From: Melastoma dodecandrum
Lineage: Eukaryota > Streptophyta > Magnoliopsida > Myrtales > Melastomataceae
Direction: 5' to 3'
DNA: 64,000 nucleotides
Assembly: GCA_029817715.1 (NCBI GenBank)
Contig: JARUPY010000538.1
Location: 2,914,001 to 2,978,000, forward strand
Both the position numbers and the translations under genes were made by a program. Of this stretch, positions 44,275-59,381 are shown piece after piece. Each line of letters begins with the position of its first letter. Position 1 is the first letter of the stretch. The notes below the pieces were generated by a model. It made no database searches. It was not told where the DNA came from and saw nothing but the letters and a program-made list of their open reading frames with translations.

Positions 44275-45964
44275 TCAAGATTTGCTCTTATCAATGATCG
44301 GGGAGTCCGGCGAGGCCTTCTTCTTGAACTTCCTTTGAGCTTTTAGATCGACTACGATGACGGTGATGTTATCCCAGCTGCCCCTCTGGATGGCAAGCCT
44401 CGTCAAGTGATCTGCGGCCGCCTGTGCGGCAGGGTCAGCCCCATTTCCCCTTTCACTTGCGTCGAGGGCTACCCCATTTTTCTTGTGCCAAAGCAGGATC
44501 CTCTTTCGGGCTGTTTCGCAGGCTTCCTCGTTGGATATTACATCCCACAGGCCATCACTGGCAAGGATGAGGCACTCGTCTTCTCTGGCCCGAGGTAGGA
44601 GGAGCACTTCGGGATCGGGGATGATGGATGGTTTCAAGTGTCTGTCCCCTGGATCAAGAGGAAACGTCGTCAGTGCGATTGTAGATTAGAATTTCGTTCT
44701 GTATATACTAGGAAAGCGAACGATGCATGTAAAATTGACCGAGTGGGCCGGAGGAGACATACCGATTGACCTCGACATTGCGAGAACACCACTCACGCGG
44801 TGTCCCTCCCAGTGTATAACCTTACCCCCGAGTGCCTCGATTCGTTCACGTTCGTCTGGTCTGTTAGGCTGTTCACAGAATTCAGAGAAAAAATGTTAGC
44901 GCCCATTCTATGAATTTTCCAAGGCTCCACTGAGATAAGAAACGAAAAGGTTACCTTGTGGTCTACAGACAATGGGATAGAATCCTTTCCGCGGTAAAGA
45001 ACAGCCCTCGAGTCCCCACAGTTCGCGATAATGATATGGGTCGAGCAGATTAAAGCGATCACGGCAGTAGATCCAACTGTATCAGGCGTGACGGCTTCTA
45101 TGTGGGTTCTTTTTCCATCTTCGCCTCTCGAAACGCCTCCCACTTCAGCATCAACTTTCTGGAAGCAACCTGAGAAGGCCCTCTCGAGATGGCCCCGGAC
45201 CAGAACAGTTTGATCACAAAAGTTCAATTTTGCCGTTTCCATCTCTTCGACCAAGGCAGTGTGTATCCTTCTGCTGCAGTAATCAGCCACCTGCCCAAGG
45301 TAACTACAACTGAGAAATGCGTTCAAACAGAAAGACGCAGATCGAGAGTTCCGACATGGTTTCAATGGCTAACCTGGCTGCCACCGTGGCCATCATACAC
45401 ACCAAAGAAATGGGCAACTAAGCTTCCTTTATTTACGGCACCCAACATTTCAGATGGGATCTGCATGAGCCGGGGCACAACGGCACCGGCATCCTCCATC
45501 TCAGACCGACCACCACAAATGGATGTGATCCCCCAAAGCGGAACATAGTCGGAAACAGGAGTTCTACGACTCGCTTTGGGAATAATTACTACCGACTTCT
45601 CGATGCCATGTCCGTTGAGTTCTTGCTCTAGGACTCCTTGCTTGGGTTCAGGCTCAAATTTGACCTCCAGTTCCGTGATGACCGAATCCTTCGGGAGCGG
45701 CAAACCACCTACATCCAAAATTGCACATTTCTCATCGAAAGCCCTGATGATCGTCTCCTCCACCAACTGTCCTCCATCAGATATCACGACAATGTCCTTC
45801 TCCCCATCTGCTCCGATCAACTTGCCGAAATCGACCCGATGCTTTGCTAAGAACCCAGCGACCTTAGTCCCGGCTATCTCGATCTGAGCTTTCAACGCAG
45901 ACTCCTCCCCATTCATATTCTTCAGCCAGAATGGCACAGTCACCGTCGACATCTCCTCCATCAT
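44275..45964 (-). CDS. Clade A protein phosphatase 2C, HAB1-like (ABA co-receptor type)
   Basis: Four coding exons: 45374-45964, 44955-45290, 44763-44868 and 44275-44648; 1,407 nt, 468 residues. All introns are GT-AG and the phases agree. The N-terminal 150 residues are regulatory and variable. The catalytic core has [32 protein letters not shown] with metal-binding Asp, ETVGST-like [34 protein letters not shown] and [12 protein letters not shown]. The Trp that inserts into the ABA-bound PYR/PYL receptor is kept ([20 protein letters not shown]). Clade A enzymes dephosphorylate SnRK2 kinases and are blocked by PYR/PYL with abscisic acid. ATG 45962-45964 is the first in frame; a second ATG follows directly. 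A CAG acceptor just upstream suggests a 5' UTR intron. Confidence 0.93.
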
Positions 45965-46210
45965 GACCACACCACCCAACCCTGCCCAACCAACTACTCG
46001 TTACAAAAAAACACCAAACACCACAAAAACTCCCCCGAGAAACCTCCCTTCGGGGTTGCGATTTAGTCCCTGAACAAACTCTCCGCCAGCGTATCCGAAT
46101 CGAGAATCAGAAATCACTACGCATACTGCTCGCTCATCCCTTACGAAGAAACAATCAGCACACACAACAAACACTTAAAAACCCAGAAAACCGAAACAAG
46201 AACAAAACAA

Positions 46211-46235
46211 AAGGACTACTACTACTACTACTACT
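46211..46235. repeat. (ACT)n microsatellite
   Basis: About eight tandem ACT units. Confidence 0.85.
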
Positions 46236-46440
46236 CATCATATCCTTAGCTCCAAAAGTCCTCTCACCCTAGAACAAAAAAACAAACATTCTGAATCTGG
46301 GTATGCCCAGAAACCCCAAGAAACACTCCACAAAAACAAATAACTGGCAACATAACTATAAGAAACACCAAACCATGTAATAATCATCTCAGAACCAAAA
46401 AAAAAAAAAGGAAACAAATAACCAGCAGCACCCATAAAAA

Positions 46441-46469
46441 GTAGAAGAAGAAGAAGAAGAAGAAGAAGA
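46441..46469. repeat. (GAA)n microsatellite
   Basis: About nine tandem AGA units, in the probable PP2C leader. Confidence 0.85.
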
Positions 46470-46740
46470 TCTCGAGGACAAAGTCTAGCCTTTGCTTACC
46501 AACTGAGACAGCATTTGAAGACTCTGGAAAATAATGTCCCCTCCCAAACCTTGCGGTTTCTCTCTGGTTCAGCAAAATGGGGAATGAAAACGACGAGGAG
46601 GAAGGAGAAGAGAAGTGGAAGGAGTTGTTCAAGCAAGGGATTAATAGTCCCTCCAAGCAAATATTTTAATTATTATTATTTTTTTAAAAATAAAATAATT
46701 AATGGACCATTTGATTTACGTGTAGACTAGAAATTAAAAA

Positions 46741-48903
46741 AACAAATAGTCCGAAAAACGTCATGCCGCAGAGGGGGGAGGTTTTGGTCGGTCATCATGG
46801 TACGTGGCATCATCTGAACAGAGCCTGACATTCGCAAGATTATTATTACGATACGATGCTGCTGATGACGATGATGGGGTTGGCGTTTGGGATGGACCCC
46901 TCAACTAAGTCCAATTACAAATATTAATACAATTAAAAACAAAAAAAGTATGGGGCGGGGGGGTTTCCCCCGCGGGACTGGACCATCAAACATTTTGGTT
47001 TAAAAAAAATATAAAAATAATTAAAATCGACGATCGGCAAATAAATTGTATTTAACTGTTATGACTCGGGGCTAAAACAAATAACATTTATTTAAACTCG
47101 CATCTCCCTAAGTCAACAACATGATTGCTGTTTGAGTATCATAAAAATGAAGGGACCGAAGCCTTCAACGAACAAGAGGATGATGATGGAACCTCGGAAG
47201 GTGATTGACAGACACGTTTCGACTCGTGGTTAGTAGAATTATTTGAAGGATATTTTGGCATATTACTAGACCGGTCCTTAATTCGAAATCCTTTTTTTTT
47301 TTCCTTTCATGCTATCATTTTCTGTTAACGGGGGCGAGACGAGTTCTTTTTCCTAATTAGAATTGATTTCGAAAATATTTTACGGTCTAAAACATTAATT
47401 TTCTTGAAATTTCAAAAGTTATATTGTAAATTCAAATAATTTAAATTTTTTGGACATAATAAAATTCGAATAGATATCTGTATTACTTATGAAAAAACTT
47501 GATAAAAGATAGAGTTCACTTATCGAATAATTTGATTTTTTAAAAGTCGAATTCGAAATATTTATACGAAAAGATTCGACTCTATAAAAATCGAGTTCGA
47601 AATATTATTTCAAAAATTTTAAAAGAAAGTGTCCCAAAACGCCATATTTTCATTACTAGTAACAAATCTCGGGCGATATAGCCTAAACACGTTAAGGCAT
47701 AATTTAATATACTTTAATTTATGCATCTACCTCTCATTTTAAAACGTTTATTAAATGACATTAAAAAAATACGTGTTGTTATTATTATTATTATTATTTA
47801 TAGTATAGGAAAAAGACAAACATTGGACAATATTTTGGACCAAACTTTAGGGGAGGTGGGGGTGTTACTTTAAAACGACGTGTCCCCGATGACATACGCG
47901 TATCAAACTTTATTTACCAAAAAAAAGAATACTCGACCCCAGTTGTCTCCAAATATTCCATTCAAACTATAATATTACCCATCAATTATTGACCTCCGCG
48001 CGTGTGGACTGAATATTAATACTGTTTGCTTATAGAGGGGGGGGGGGACAACTGTCCGATATTTTCGTCACTTAACTTTTAATGTGACAATCCTTTTTTT
48101 CTTTTTTATTTCATTCCTTTTAGCCTATACCATACCATGCGTTAATTTCGTGGTCATATGAAAAATAATCGACCGGTCCCATTAAATAACAGACACGTAA
48201 AGGAGGGGGTTGGTATTCGATAAGGTAAATATTTTTTCTTCTTCTTTTTGTTACATTCAACACGTCCACGTGCTACAAGCGGATTAATATAACCAAAAGG
48301 AAAGGAAAACTCCTGCCTGCCCCATTATTCCCCTTACGCCCTCACTCAAAAACATTAAATGTGGTGTTGTTATTACATGTTGGTTGATGAATAATCATCC
48401 AAGGGAGGGTTGTTCGATCCTTATTCGTGCCACCTAACTACGACGGGAGAATGCCACGATAAAGGATTTATGTAAGAAATTCCTTCCCCATGGAAAAAGA
48501 GAGCAAGAAAAGTTAGGCAGGGGAAAGTGAAGGGGGGAGGGGAGGTGGCATTGCGTTGGGCAAATTCAAGGCCAAGGCTTACACGTTTTCATTTTGGTCT
48601 TTTTGTCAAAAAACAAAAGAGGAAAACGATGCCCTTTTTTCCTTTTCTGATCTTTTTTGACCGTTATGTAAAAAGTATTTGGCTGGACACGTATGTTTTG
48701 GTTTCATGATGAACTATGATTTATTTATTAATTGAAACCCAGATTAGTTCATAATGTTTTAATTAGTTTATTAGTCGGATGGCACGATATTTTTCCATGG
48801 CACGAACTACAAGAGAAAAACAGTGAGATGGGATGGGAAAGACGTTTGGCCGAACAGCTAGCTGTTCACCAAATATGTATACATTGTAGTAATAAAGAGA
48901 CTA
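46741..48903. other. AT-rich intergenic region
   Basis: No coding frame, RNA gene or element end is supported. A (TTA)n tract lies near 47778-47800 and homopolymer G near 48037-48047. Confidence 0.5.
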
Positions 48904-49596
48904 ATTTTATATAAAAATACGATTAATTTAAAAAAAATTATAAAATACAGTTCGAATTTCATAAAGTACTATTTTTTCGTCGAAGGGGTGCGTTTTGAAA
49001 ACGCAATCCTTAAAATGCAAAAGGGCGGATTTTATCCATGTAAATAGACAGAAATGGACAAACACTTAGCAAAATGGAAAACATTCGAGGGCCAAATTTT
49101 AAAAACGCACTACTCTAATAAATAAAAGAGAGACTAATTTTAAAAATCCATCAATCTCCCTTACTTAAGTTTTCCCTCCCTCGTTCATTTTTTATTCCCC
49201 TCCCTCTCCCTTCTCCCCTCTCTCCTTCCCTTTTTTCCTTATTCTTCTTACCCTTTTACTCCCCCCTCTTTCCTTTCCCATTTCCCTCCCTCTCCCCTCC
49301 TCCCTCGCTCCTTCCCTTTTCCCTTCTCCCCTCTTCCCCTTCGATTCTTTCCCTTTTTTAAAGAAAAAAATTAAAGTCACGTAAGACTGTTTTGAAAACT
49401 CGCTCGTTCCTATTTACATAGAGGGCGAGTTATTACACTCACCATTGCCTATTCATATTCATATGGAGGGTGGATTATTTTATCGGGTGCTTTTTAAAAA
49501 CACTTTCTTTTAAAGATAAAATCGTATTTTATGAAACTCGAATCGTATTTTGTAAAAAAATTTTTAAAACCAAAAGTATTTTCGTATAAAAGCTCG
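48904..49596. mobile_element. Foldback/MITE-like element, copy A, with pyrimidine-rich core
   Basis: The ends form an imperfect inverted repeat of about 70 bp: TATAAAAATACGATTAA and CATAAAGTACTAT on the left match in reverse TTTATGAAACTCGAATCG and AAGTATTTTCGTATAAAAGC on the right. The middle holds about 200 bp of C and T (49150-49350). A second copy is at 52258-52845. No coding sequence; no clear target duplication was found. Confidence 0.6.
49150..49350 (+). repeat. Polypyrimidine tract in copy A
   Basis: CCCT/CTTC-rich, almost only C and T. It could form triplex DNA; frames through it are compositional artefacts. Confidence 0.8.
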
Positions 49597-50104
49597 TAAG
49601 GAGACACCAGGTAAGAAGAGCATTCATTTAGATAGGGTACCAAAATCGTCATGGACAGTTTGCTTTTGAACCTAACCCAAGAATCTCTCAATTATATTTG
49701 TTAAATGAATAATCATAATTTTTCTATTTGAATATAGTAATTTTTCCTATTTAGTTCAGTATCGAAACATTTTATAGATTTTTTTGCCATCGATCACGTG
49801 CATACCCACGTTCATCACTTTCTACTTCGTTCTTTTTTTTTAAATAATAAGAATTAGTTGGCATCGATGAGGGGAGGGGAGAAGGTCGTCCTCCAATGCA
49901 TGGAATAAATCCACTGTCGTATTGACCCGGACAACCATGTCAATCAAATCAATTAATTTCATTTTATATAAGCCTAAGTTCAAAATTCCATTAATAATAT
50001 TAGTCCAAATTATCAAATATATTTCGAGATCTAATTTTCCGTTAAATTTATTTTATTATCCGTTATTCGATTTCGCTGACGTGTGTATACATGGCACAGA
50101 CTTG
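49597..50104. other. AT-rich spacer
   Basis: Nothing recognisable. Confidence 0.5.
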
Positions 50105-50590
50105 GCGCTTAACTCGGTCAGTCCACCGTCAACCCTATGAAATTGCTGATTTTAACCCAATTTTTCCCCAATTTACAATCCTGCCTCCCCGACCTCCATC
50201 ATTCCCATCAAAGTCCCCTACCTCCCCAACCTCCATTATTTCCACCATCGACCTCTTCATCTGCGTCCGTGTCCGTCGCACACCGTCCCTCCACCAGCAT
50301 TCGACACCCTGTGGGAACTTCGACCCGAGCAATGACCTCGGGAGATACAACCTGGTGGACCCGGTGGAGAGGAACACCGTCGAGGTGCCTTCCGACGGGT
50401 GGGTGGCCATCAGGTTTAGGGCGGACAACCCTGGGGTTTGGTTCATGCACTGCCACCTGGAGGTCCACACCAGCTGGAGCTTAAAGATGGCGTGGGTCGT
50501 GGGTCGTGTTCGATTAGGGTTGTAAATTGGGGAAGAATTGGGTTAAAATCAGCAATTTCACAAGGTTGACAGTGAAAATAGATTTAACGG
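50105..50590 (+). mobile_element. Small inverted-repeat element carrying a laccase exon piece
   Basis: The arms 50120-50178 and 50517-50575 are nearly perfect inverted repeats over about 50 bp (GAAATTGCTGATTTTAACCC on the left equals the reverse complement of GGGTTAAAATCAGCAATTTC on the right); weaker similarity may extend to about 70 bp. Between them lies a laccase coding fragment. The structure resembles Pack-type non-autonomous DNA transposons. I could not identify a target-site duplication or a superfamily. Confidence 0.65.
50310..50507 (+). pseudogene. Laccase C-terminal exon fragment
   Basis: About 65 codons in one frame match the end of plant laccases: [46 protein letters not shown] and [10 protein letters not shown]. 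The copper-ligand motif HCHLEVH is intact. Signal peptide, the other cupredoxin domains and the normal C terminus are absent, so no enzyme can be made. It lies inside the inverted-repeat element. Confidence 0.85.
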
Positions 50591-52257
50591 CCATTTGATA
50601 TGTGTGGAGATATTTTTCAAAATTTACGTTAGATCGAAAAAAAACGTTTAAATTTTAGGATATATTTAATAATTTGATCATAATATTACAGGCAGTTTTG
50701 ATCAAAATACTCTATTACCATATTGTTTTATGAAATGAAATAAATATTATTACTTGGATCATGAAAAGTTGTAAAAGTCATGATGGGGTTGTTGTTAGGA
50801 TTTTATTGTATAAATATGAACATTCGAGTTGGGGAAAAGAACGGACATGACACATGGAAGGAGGGGGGGGGGGGTAGTTAGAGGACGATAAGGTTTAGGA
50901 TGCCGGGTTGGTTGGGAAACCGGAACAAAGAAAGTTACGACGCGTGTCTTTACGTCCAGATTAGTGGCGTATTATGGGCTCAACTTATTATTATTATTAG
51001 AACAATATTTAAAGGGATGAAATATGGTACAATCCCAATGGAGCTCTTGATTCTCGTCATGATCGTCCTCTTCACGAAAATCACCCCCCCCCCCCCCCCC
51101 TCCCTTCCAGTGTTCAAAACCCCAAAATAATTTGCAAGGATCGAGATTTAGGTTGGCGTGGGTAATCAATTATGCTCTTGGCCTCCTAAATTAAAAAGGA
51201 AGTGGGGGACGTGTCGGTCATCAATGACATGACACCTGGAAGGGTTGGATACCCGAAACTGCCAACCGCTTACTGGGTTTCCGACACGTGTAGCCTTTGA
51301 GTTCGACTCCCCAACGAAATATTCCAAAGCAATGATTTCGTAACACATTTTCATGTATCAGGTACGTCTGTAAAAATATAATAATTATATTAAAAATTAT
51401 GAATACACAAAATGCACTCGTTGACAAAATTCATAATAATATGAGGCAAATTACATGTGTTGGGATTGTGCCATTCATTCTAACAACTATTGGAAGCAAG
51501 ATGAAAAAACAAATACTCGTTTATTTAACTTTCTTTTTTGTTGGGGAGGGTGGGCGGGGGATCGATTTAACCTTTAAGGCTGGCATTGCGTATGGGTATT
51601 GGACTTGACTCGACATTTGGAAAAATCTCTTTTGATGCCGTGGGGTTGGATTTCGATGTGACATGATTTATTGAATCTTTTGTTTTAGAAAAAAACTAAA
51701 AATGGGGGGCAGATGTCACACCAAGATCAATAGGGATTAGTTAGTCTGCAGAAGGTTCGGACATATGATACGTGTCGACTGTTCAACCGAGGTTGTTGGC
51801 CACCCAAATTCTTCTTCCTTCTTTTTTAATTTCTTCAGAAAACGAAAACGAATTCCGAGTAACATCAATCATTACAAGGCCTACTAAATAATTCTTTAAA
51901 ACTAGCGAAATGTGTGCAGGCAGTGGGAACTTTAGGCCCTGCCCACCTGGGTGCTTCTGGCTGGGTACATCGAAGATTTAGAAAACAGGATCCAAAGGAC
52001 ATGATGTCACGGGGCCAGCCTGCTCTGTACTCAACCCTCATGCTCGCCCGAATGCAAAACTATAACCCCAACCAAAGCAAGCGTTCGTTGATCCCCACAC
52101 GTGACGTGCTCTTGCTGTATACAAACCCAGATGTTGCAATCCTTTTTTGAGGCCATTAACTAGCGATGTAAATCTGCTTCCGAGGGGAAAACCTGACTTT
52201 AAAAAATTAGCAGGTTTCGCCGGGCTTCTTTGTGTTCGGGAGATAGACAAATAAAGA
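50591..52257. other. AT-rich intergenic region
   Basis: No gene is supported. Homopolymer G near 50863-50873 and homopolymer C near 51085-51101. Two ACGTG words near 51210 and 51285 are too common to call as regulatory sites. Confidence 0.5.
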
Positions 52258-52845
52258 ATTTTGCACGTAAATACGATTAATTTAAAAAAAAAATTATAAA
52301 ATACAATCCAAATTTTATAAAATATAATTTTACCAAAAAGACGCGTTTTATCCACGTTCCATATAAATAGGCAGGAGTAAGACAGATTTTTAAAAATCAC
52401 CCCTCAACACTAACCGAAATGGAAGAGTGCATAAAGGCCTTCTCCCTATTCTTCTTACGCTTTCTATCCCCTCTCCCCCCTCCCCCCTTCCCCTCCTTCC
52501 ATTTCCATTACCGTCCCTCTACCCTCCCCTCTCTCCTTCTCTTTATTCCCAATTCTTCTTACGCTTTTCCTTCCCCCTCCCCCTCTTTCCTTTTCCATTC
52601 CCCTCCCTCTCCCCTCACCCTCTTCTCCTTCCGTTCTTTCCCTTTTCTAAAAGAAAAAAATTAAAGCACGAAGACTAATTTTAAAAATCCGTCCCTACCC
52701 ATTTATATAAAAACTCGTTCTCTTTGTATTTTAAGGGACGCTTTTTCAAAACACGCACTTTCGACGGTAAAACTGTATTTTACGAAACTCGGACTATATT
52801 TCGCAAAATTTTTAAAATCAAAGTTATTTTTGTACAAAGCTCGGC
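52258..52845. mobile_element. Foldback/MITE-like element, copy B, with pyrimidine-rich core
   Basis: It shares with copy A the left end (AAATACGATTAATTTAAAAA, TTATAAAATACAAT), the C/T core (about 52440-52650), a following AAAGAAAAAAATTAAAG and the right end (TGTATTTTACGAAACTCGG, AAATTTTTAAAATCAAAG). The ends are inverted repeats of each other. It is about 100 bp shorter than copy A. Confidence 0.6.
52440..52650 (+). repeat. Polypyrimidine tract in copy B
   Basis: C and T make up almost all of this stretch, as in copy A. Confidence 0.8.
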
Positions 52846-53229
52846 AAATAAAGGCTGAGAGGGGTTGGTCACACGGCGAGCATGGGGGTTTCATAGCTAT
52901 CGGAGGAACAGTTGCGGGTAGAGCAGCTGAATTTGGCCAAAGCATATGAATTTAGAACCAAGCAGGTGAAAACGCTGGCATATGTACACCCACTTCATAT
53001 TCATAGGCAAAGATCAAAAGGACGAGATTATTACTGTGGAAGGAATCGCCGGATGATTGTCTCTCTTGGATGCCCCCTTTTGCTGCCTTTGCCAGACATC
53101 AACAAACTATCAACTTTTGTAAATTTACTGACAGGGGAGACCATTTACCAACATAGGAACAAATGAAGTGGAAAGAAAAGAGACATTCAACAGTGATTAA
53201 TGGCAAGTCGGAGCTTTCCATCATACCCA

Positions 53230-57491
<4,262 letters not shown>

Positions 57492-57503
57492 CGCCGCCGC
57501 GTC

Positions 57504-57971
57504 GGGATCACCTCCTCCGACTGGCGGCCTGCCTCCTTCCCCCTCCCCCCTCCAGGATGATTCCCGTTTTCCATTAATTCTCCTTCCTTGTCGATTTGAC
57601 GGTCGATTTTCTTCTATATTTATTCGTTATTGTCCTTTCGGGTGTTTTTTCTGTTTCCCGCACGGACGAGAAAATTAAGGAAGGAGAAGCAAACGCTTAA
57701 CTGAACCAAAACCTGGTTGTTGGCCGTTGGGGCTGGGCTCGTAATTCCCGAATGTAATTTACTCAGAGAAAAAAATGGATCGCCCGTTATTTTCTTTTTA
57801 TTATTGGGCAAGTAAAAAATTGTATGTCTTTTTTCTAATACTAATAATAATTTACAAAAATCATTTTTCTTCGTCTAACGTAACGTCCGTCTCCTCCATG
57901 GGGTATGAAGAAGAGCGAGGCGTGAGGCATGTAAAAGCAGGGAAGCCAAACCTGGGCGTGTGCGGCACCTC
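57504..57971. other. Spacer between kinase pseudogene and transposase-derived gene
   Basis: No gene is supported. It holds the old upstream region of the kinase pseudogene and the 3' flank of the next gene. Confidence 0.5.
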
Positions 57972-59381
57972 TCATGGTCCGTGATGCAACAGATCGTGAG
58001 CGATCCGATCACGGGCCCTGACCGCGCTGGCTGAGCCGCCCCTTGTATACCCAAACCACCCCATGATGTTCGGGGCCTCGTTTTCGCTGACCTCGACCAT
58101 CCACTCTTCTTCCACCTTTTCGCCTCTCAGCTCGCAGACATTGTGCAGGACACAGCAAGCACCGAGTACCACTGCCACGTCCTGGACCCTCACCTCCGTC
58201 CGCTTCCTCAGGCAACCCCATCTTGACTTTAACCTCTGGAACGCTCCCTCGGCTACCTTCTCGACCTCGACAGTCCTCTCGTTGAACAAGTGCTGCGTCC
58301 ACGTGACATTCTTGTCTACATATGGCACGAGGACCCCATCGGTCAAAGGATGGCCTTGTCCCCCCACAATCCACGAATCCTTTGTCTCCCCCTTCCGGAC
58401 CCTTTTCCCGATTTCTGACCGCTCGAAAACCCTCCCGTCATTCATTGACCCGGGCCACCCGATGCTCGCGTCCAAAAACACCCCGTAGCAGTCGACCACC
58501 CCCTGTATAGCCACCGTGTACGTGCTCTTCTGGTTCCTCTCCGTCTGCAAACTGTTCAAGTATGACGCGGCGTTGGCCTTCGGTGCGGCAATTGGCACGT
58601 GCATTGTTCGCATCGCCCCGATCACACCCCGGATCCCAGAAATCCTCTCAAACCCGGATTTTATCTCAAATGCACTAATGTGGTCAGGCCACCGGAGATA
58701 CCTCGGCATTAGCACAGTCTTCATTGCTGAGCAGACCTCCATGATGAGCTTATGACACGTGGAGATTCCGAGGCCGAACCGGTCCGCAACCGACCTGAGG
58801 GGCTCACCTGTGGCCAGCCGCCAGATGCAGACAGCCACGCGGTGGCGTGTGGGGATTGCCTCTCGCAGAGCCGTGTTCTTCTTCATGATGACTGGATCCA
58901 GCACATCGCATATGAAGTTGAACGTCGGCTTGCTCATGCGGAACACATCCCGGAACTCATTTGCAGGGAACTCAGGGGAGTCACATCTCTCCCACCAATC
59001 CCTCGACCTGTCCTTGACCCACAGTCTCCTCTGCGGTTGCAGCGGCGGCGGCCTCCTCTGCCCATGCTCCCTCTTACGTCCTCGTGCCACGCCCCCACAT
59101 CCTCCCTTCTCGAGAAATTCCGATCCCTCGCCCTCACCCATGTATATAAGCTCGTCTTGACCGAAGCAAATTCGCCCGTCCTGTTTCTTCTCGGCAGATC
59201 CACCCATTCCTCCTCCTCCTCCTCCTCCTCCTCCTCCCCCTCCCACTTCGTAACCGAGTCTTCGACGCTTTAGAGGAGGGAATGGCATTGAGTGGGTTTG
59301 TACGAGGTTGTCGGGAGATGGGGAATGGGGGAATTCCATGGATTGATGGGATTGAGATGGTGCGGTGAATTGGGATTTCAT
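57972..59381 (-). CDS. Harbinger transposase-derived nuclear protein (ALP1/HARBI1-like)
   Basis: A single intronless frame of 469 codons from ATG 59379-59381 to the stop at 57972. The N terminus has a Ser/Pro-rich part, KRRR and a run of 12 Gly; a basic RGRKREHGQRR follows. Residues about 135-430 form a DDE_4 (PIF/Harbinger) transposase fold: FRMSKPTFNFICDVL, RVAVCIWRLATGEPLRSVAD, GFGLGISTCHKL-like GLGISTCHKLI, IGWPGSMNDGRVF, FNERTVEVEKVAEGAFQRLK and LGACCVLHNVCEL. The first catalytic Asp position (usually GAxDGTH) reads GAMRTMH, and the VGDxGYPL site reads VGGQGHPL, so catalysis is lost. It resembles the Arabidopsis At5g12010/At4g29780 group. A domesticated role, perhaps chromatin-linked as for ALP1, is inference. 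No terminal inverted repeats were seen. Confidence 0.88.
   Translation of the reverse strand: MKSQFTAPSQSHQSMEFPHSPSPDNLVQTHSMPFPPLKRRRLGYEVGGGGGGGGGGGGMGGSAEKKQDGRICFGQDELIYMGEGEGSEFLEKGGCGGVARGRKREHGQRRPPPLQPQRRLWVKDRSRDWWERCDSPEFPANEFRDVFRMSKPTFNFICDVLDPVIMKKNTALREAIPTRHRVAVCIWRLATGEPLRSVADRFGLGISTCHKLIMEVCSAMKTVLMPRYLRWPDHISAFEIKSGFERISGIRGVIGAMRTMHVPIAAPKANAASYLNSLQTERNQKSTYTVAIQGVVDCYGVFLDASIGWPGSMNDGRVFERSEIGKRVRKGETKDSWIVGGQGHPLTDGVLVPYVDKNVTWTQHLFNERTVEVEKVAEGAFQRLKSRWGCLRKRTEVRVQDVAVVLGACCVLHNVCELRGEKVEEEWMVEVSENEAPNIMGWFGYTRGGSASAVRARDRIAHDLLHHGP

Larger units (their letters stand above)
45965..46740 (-). other. PP2C upstream region and probable 5' UTR
   Basis: No other gene is supported. 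It holds an (ACT)n tract at 46211-46235 and a (GAA)n tract at 46441-46469. A splice-acceptor-like TTGGGCAG sits about 20 nt before the start codon, so the leader is probably spliced. Confidence 0.5.

Noticed and set aside
52419..52678. Pro/Leu/Phe/Ser-rich frames in the pyrimidine tract
   Set aside because: Pure compositional artefact of a C/T tract; the same is true of 49192-49380.
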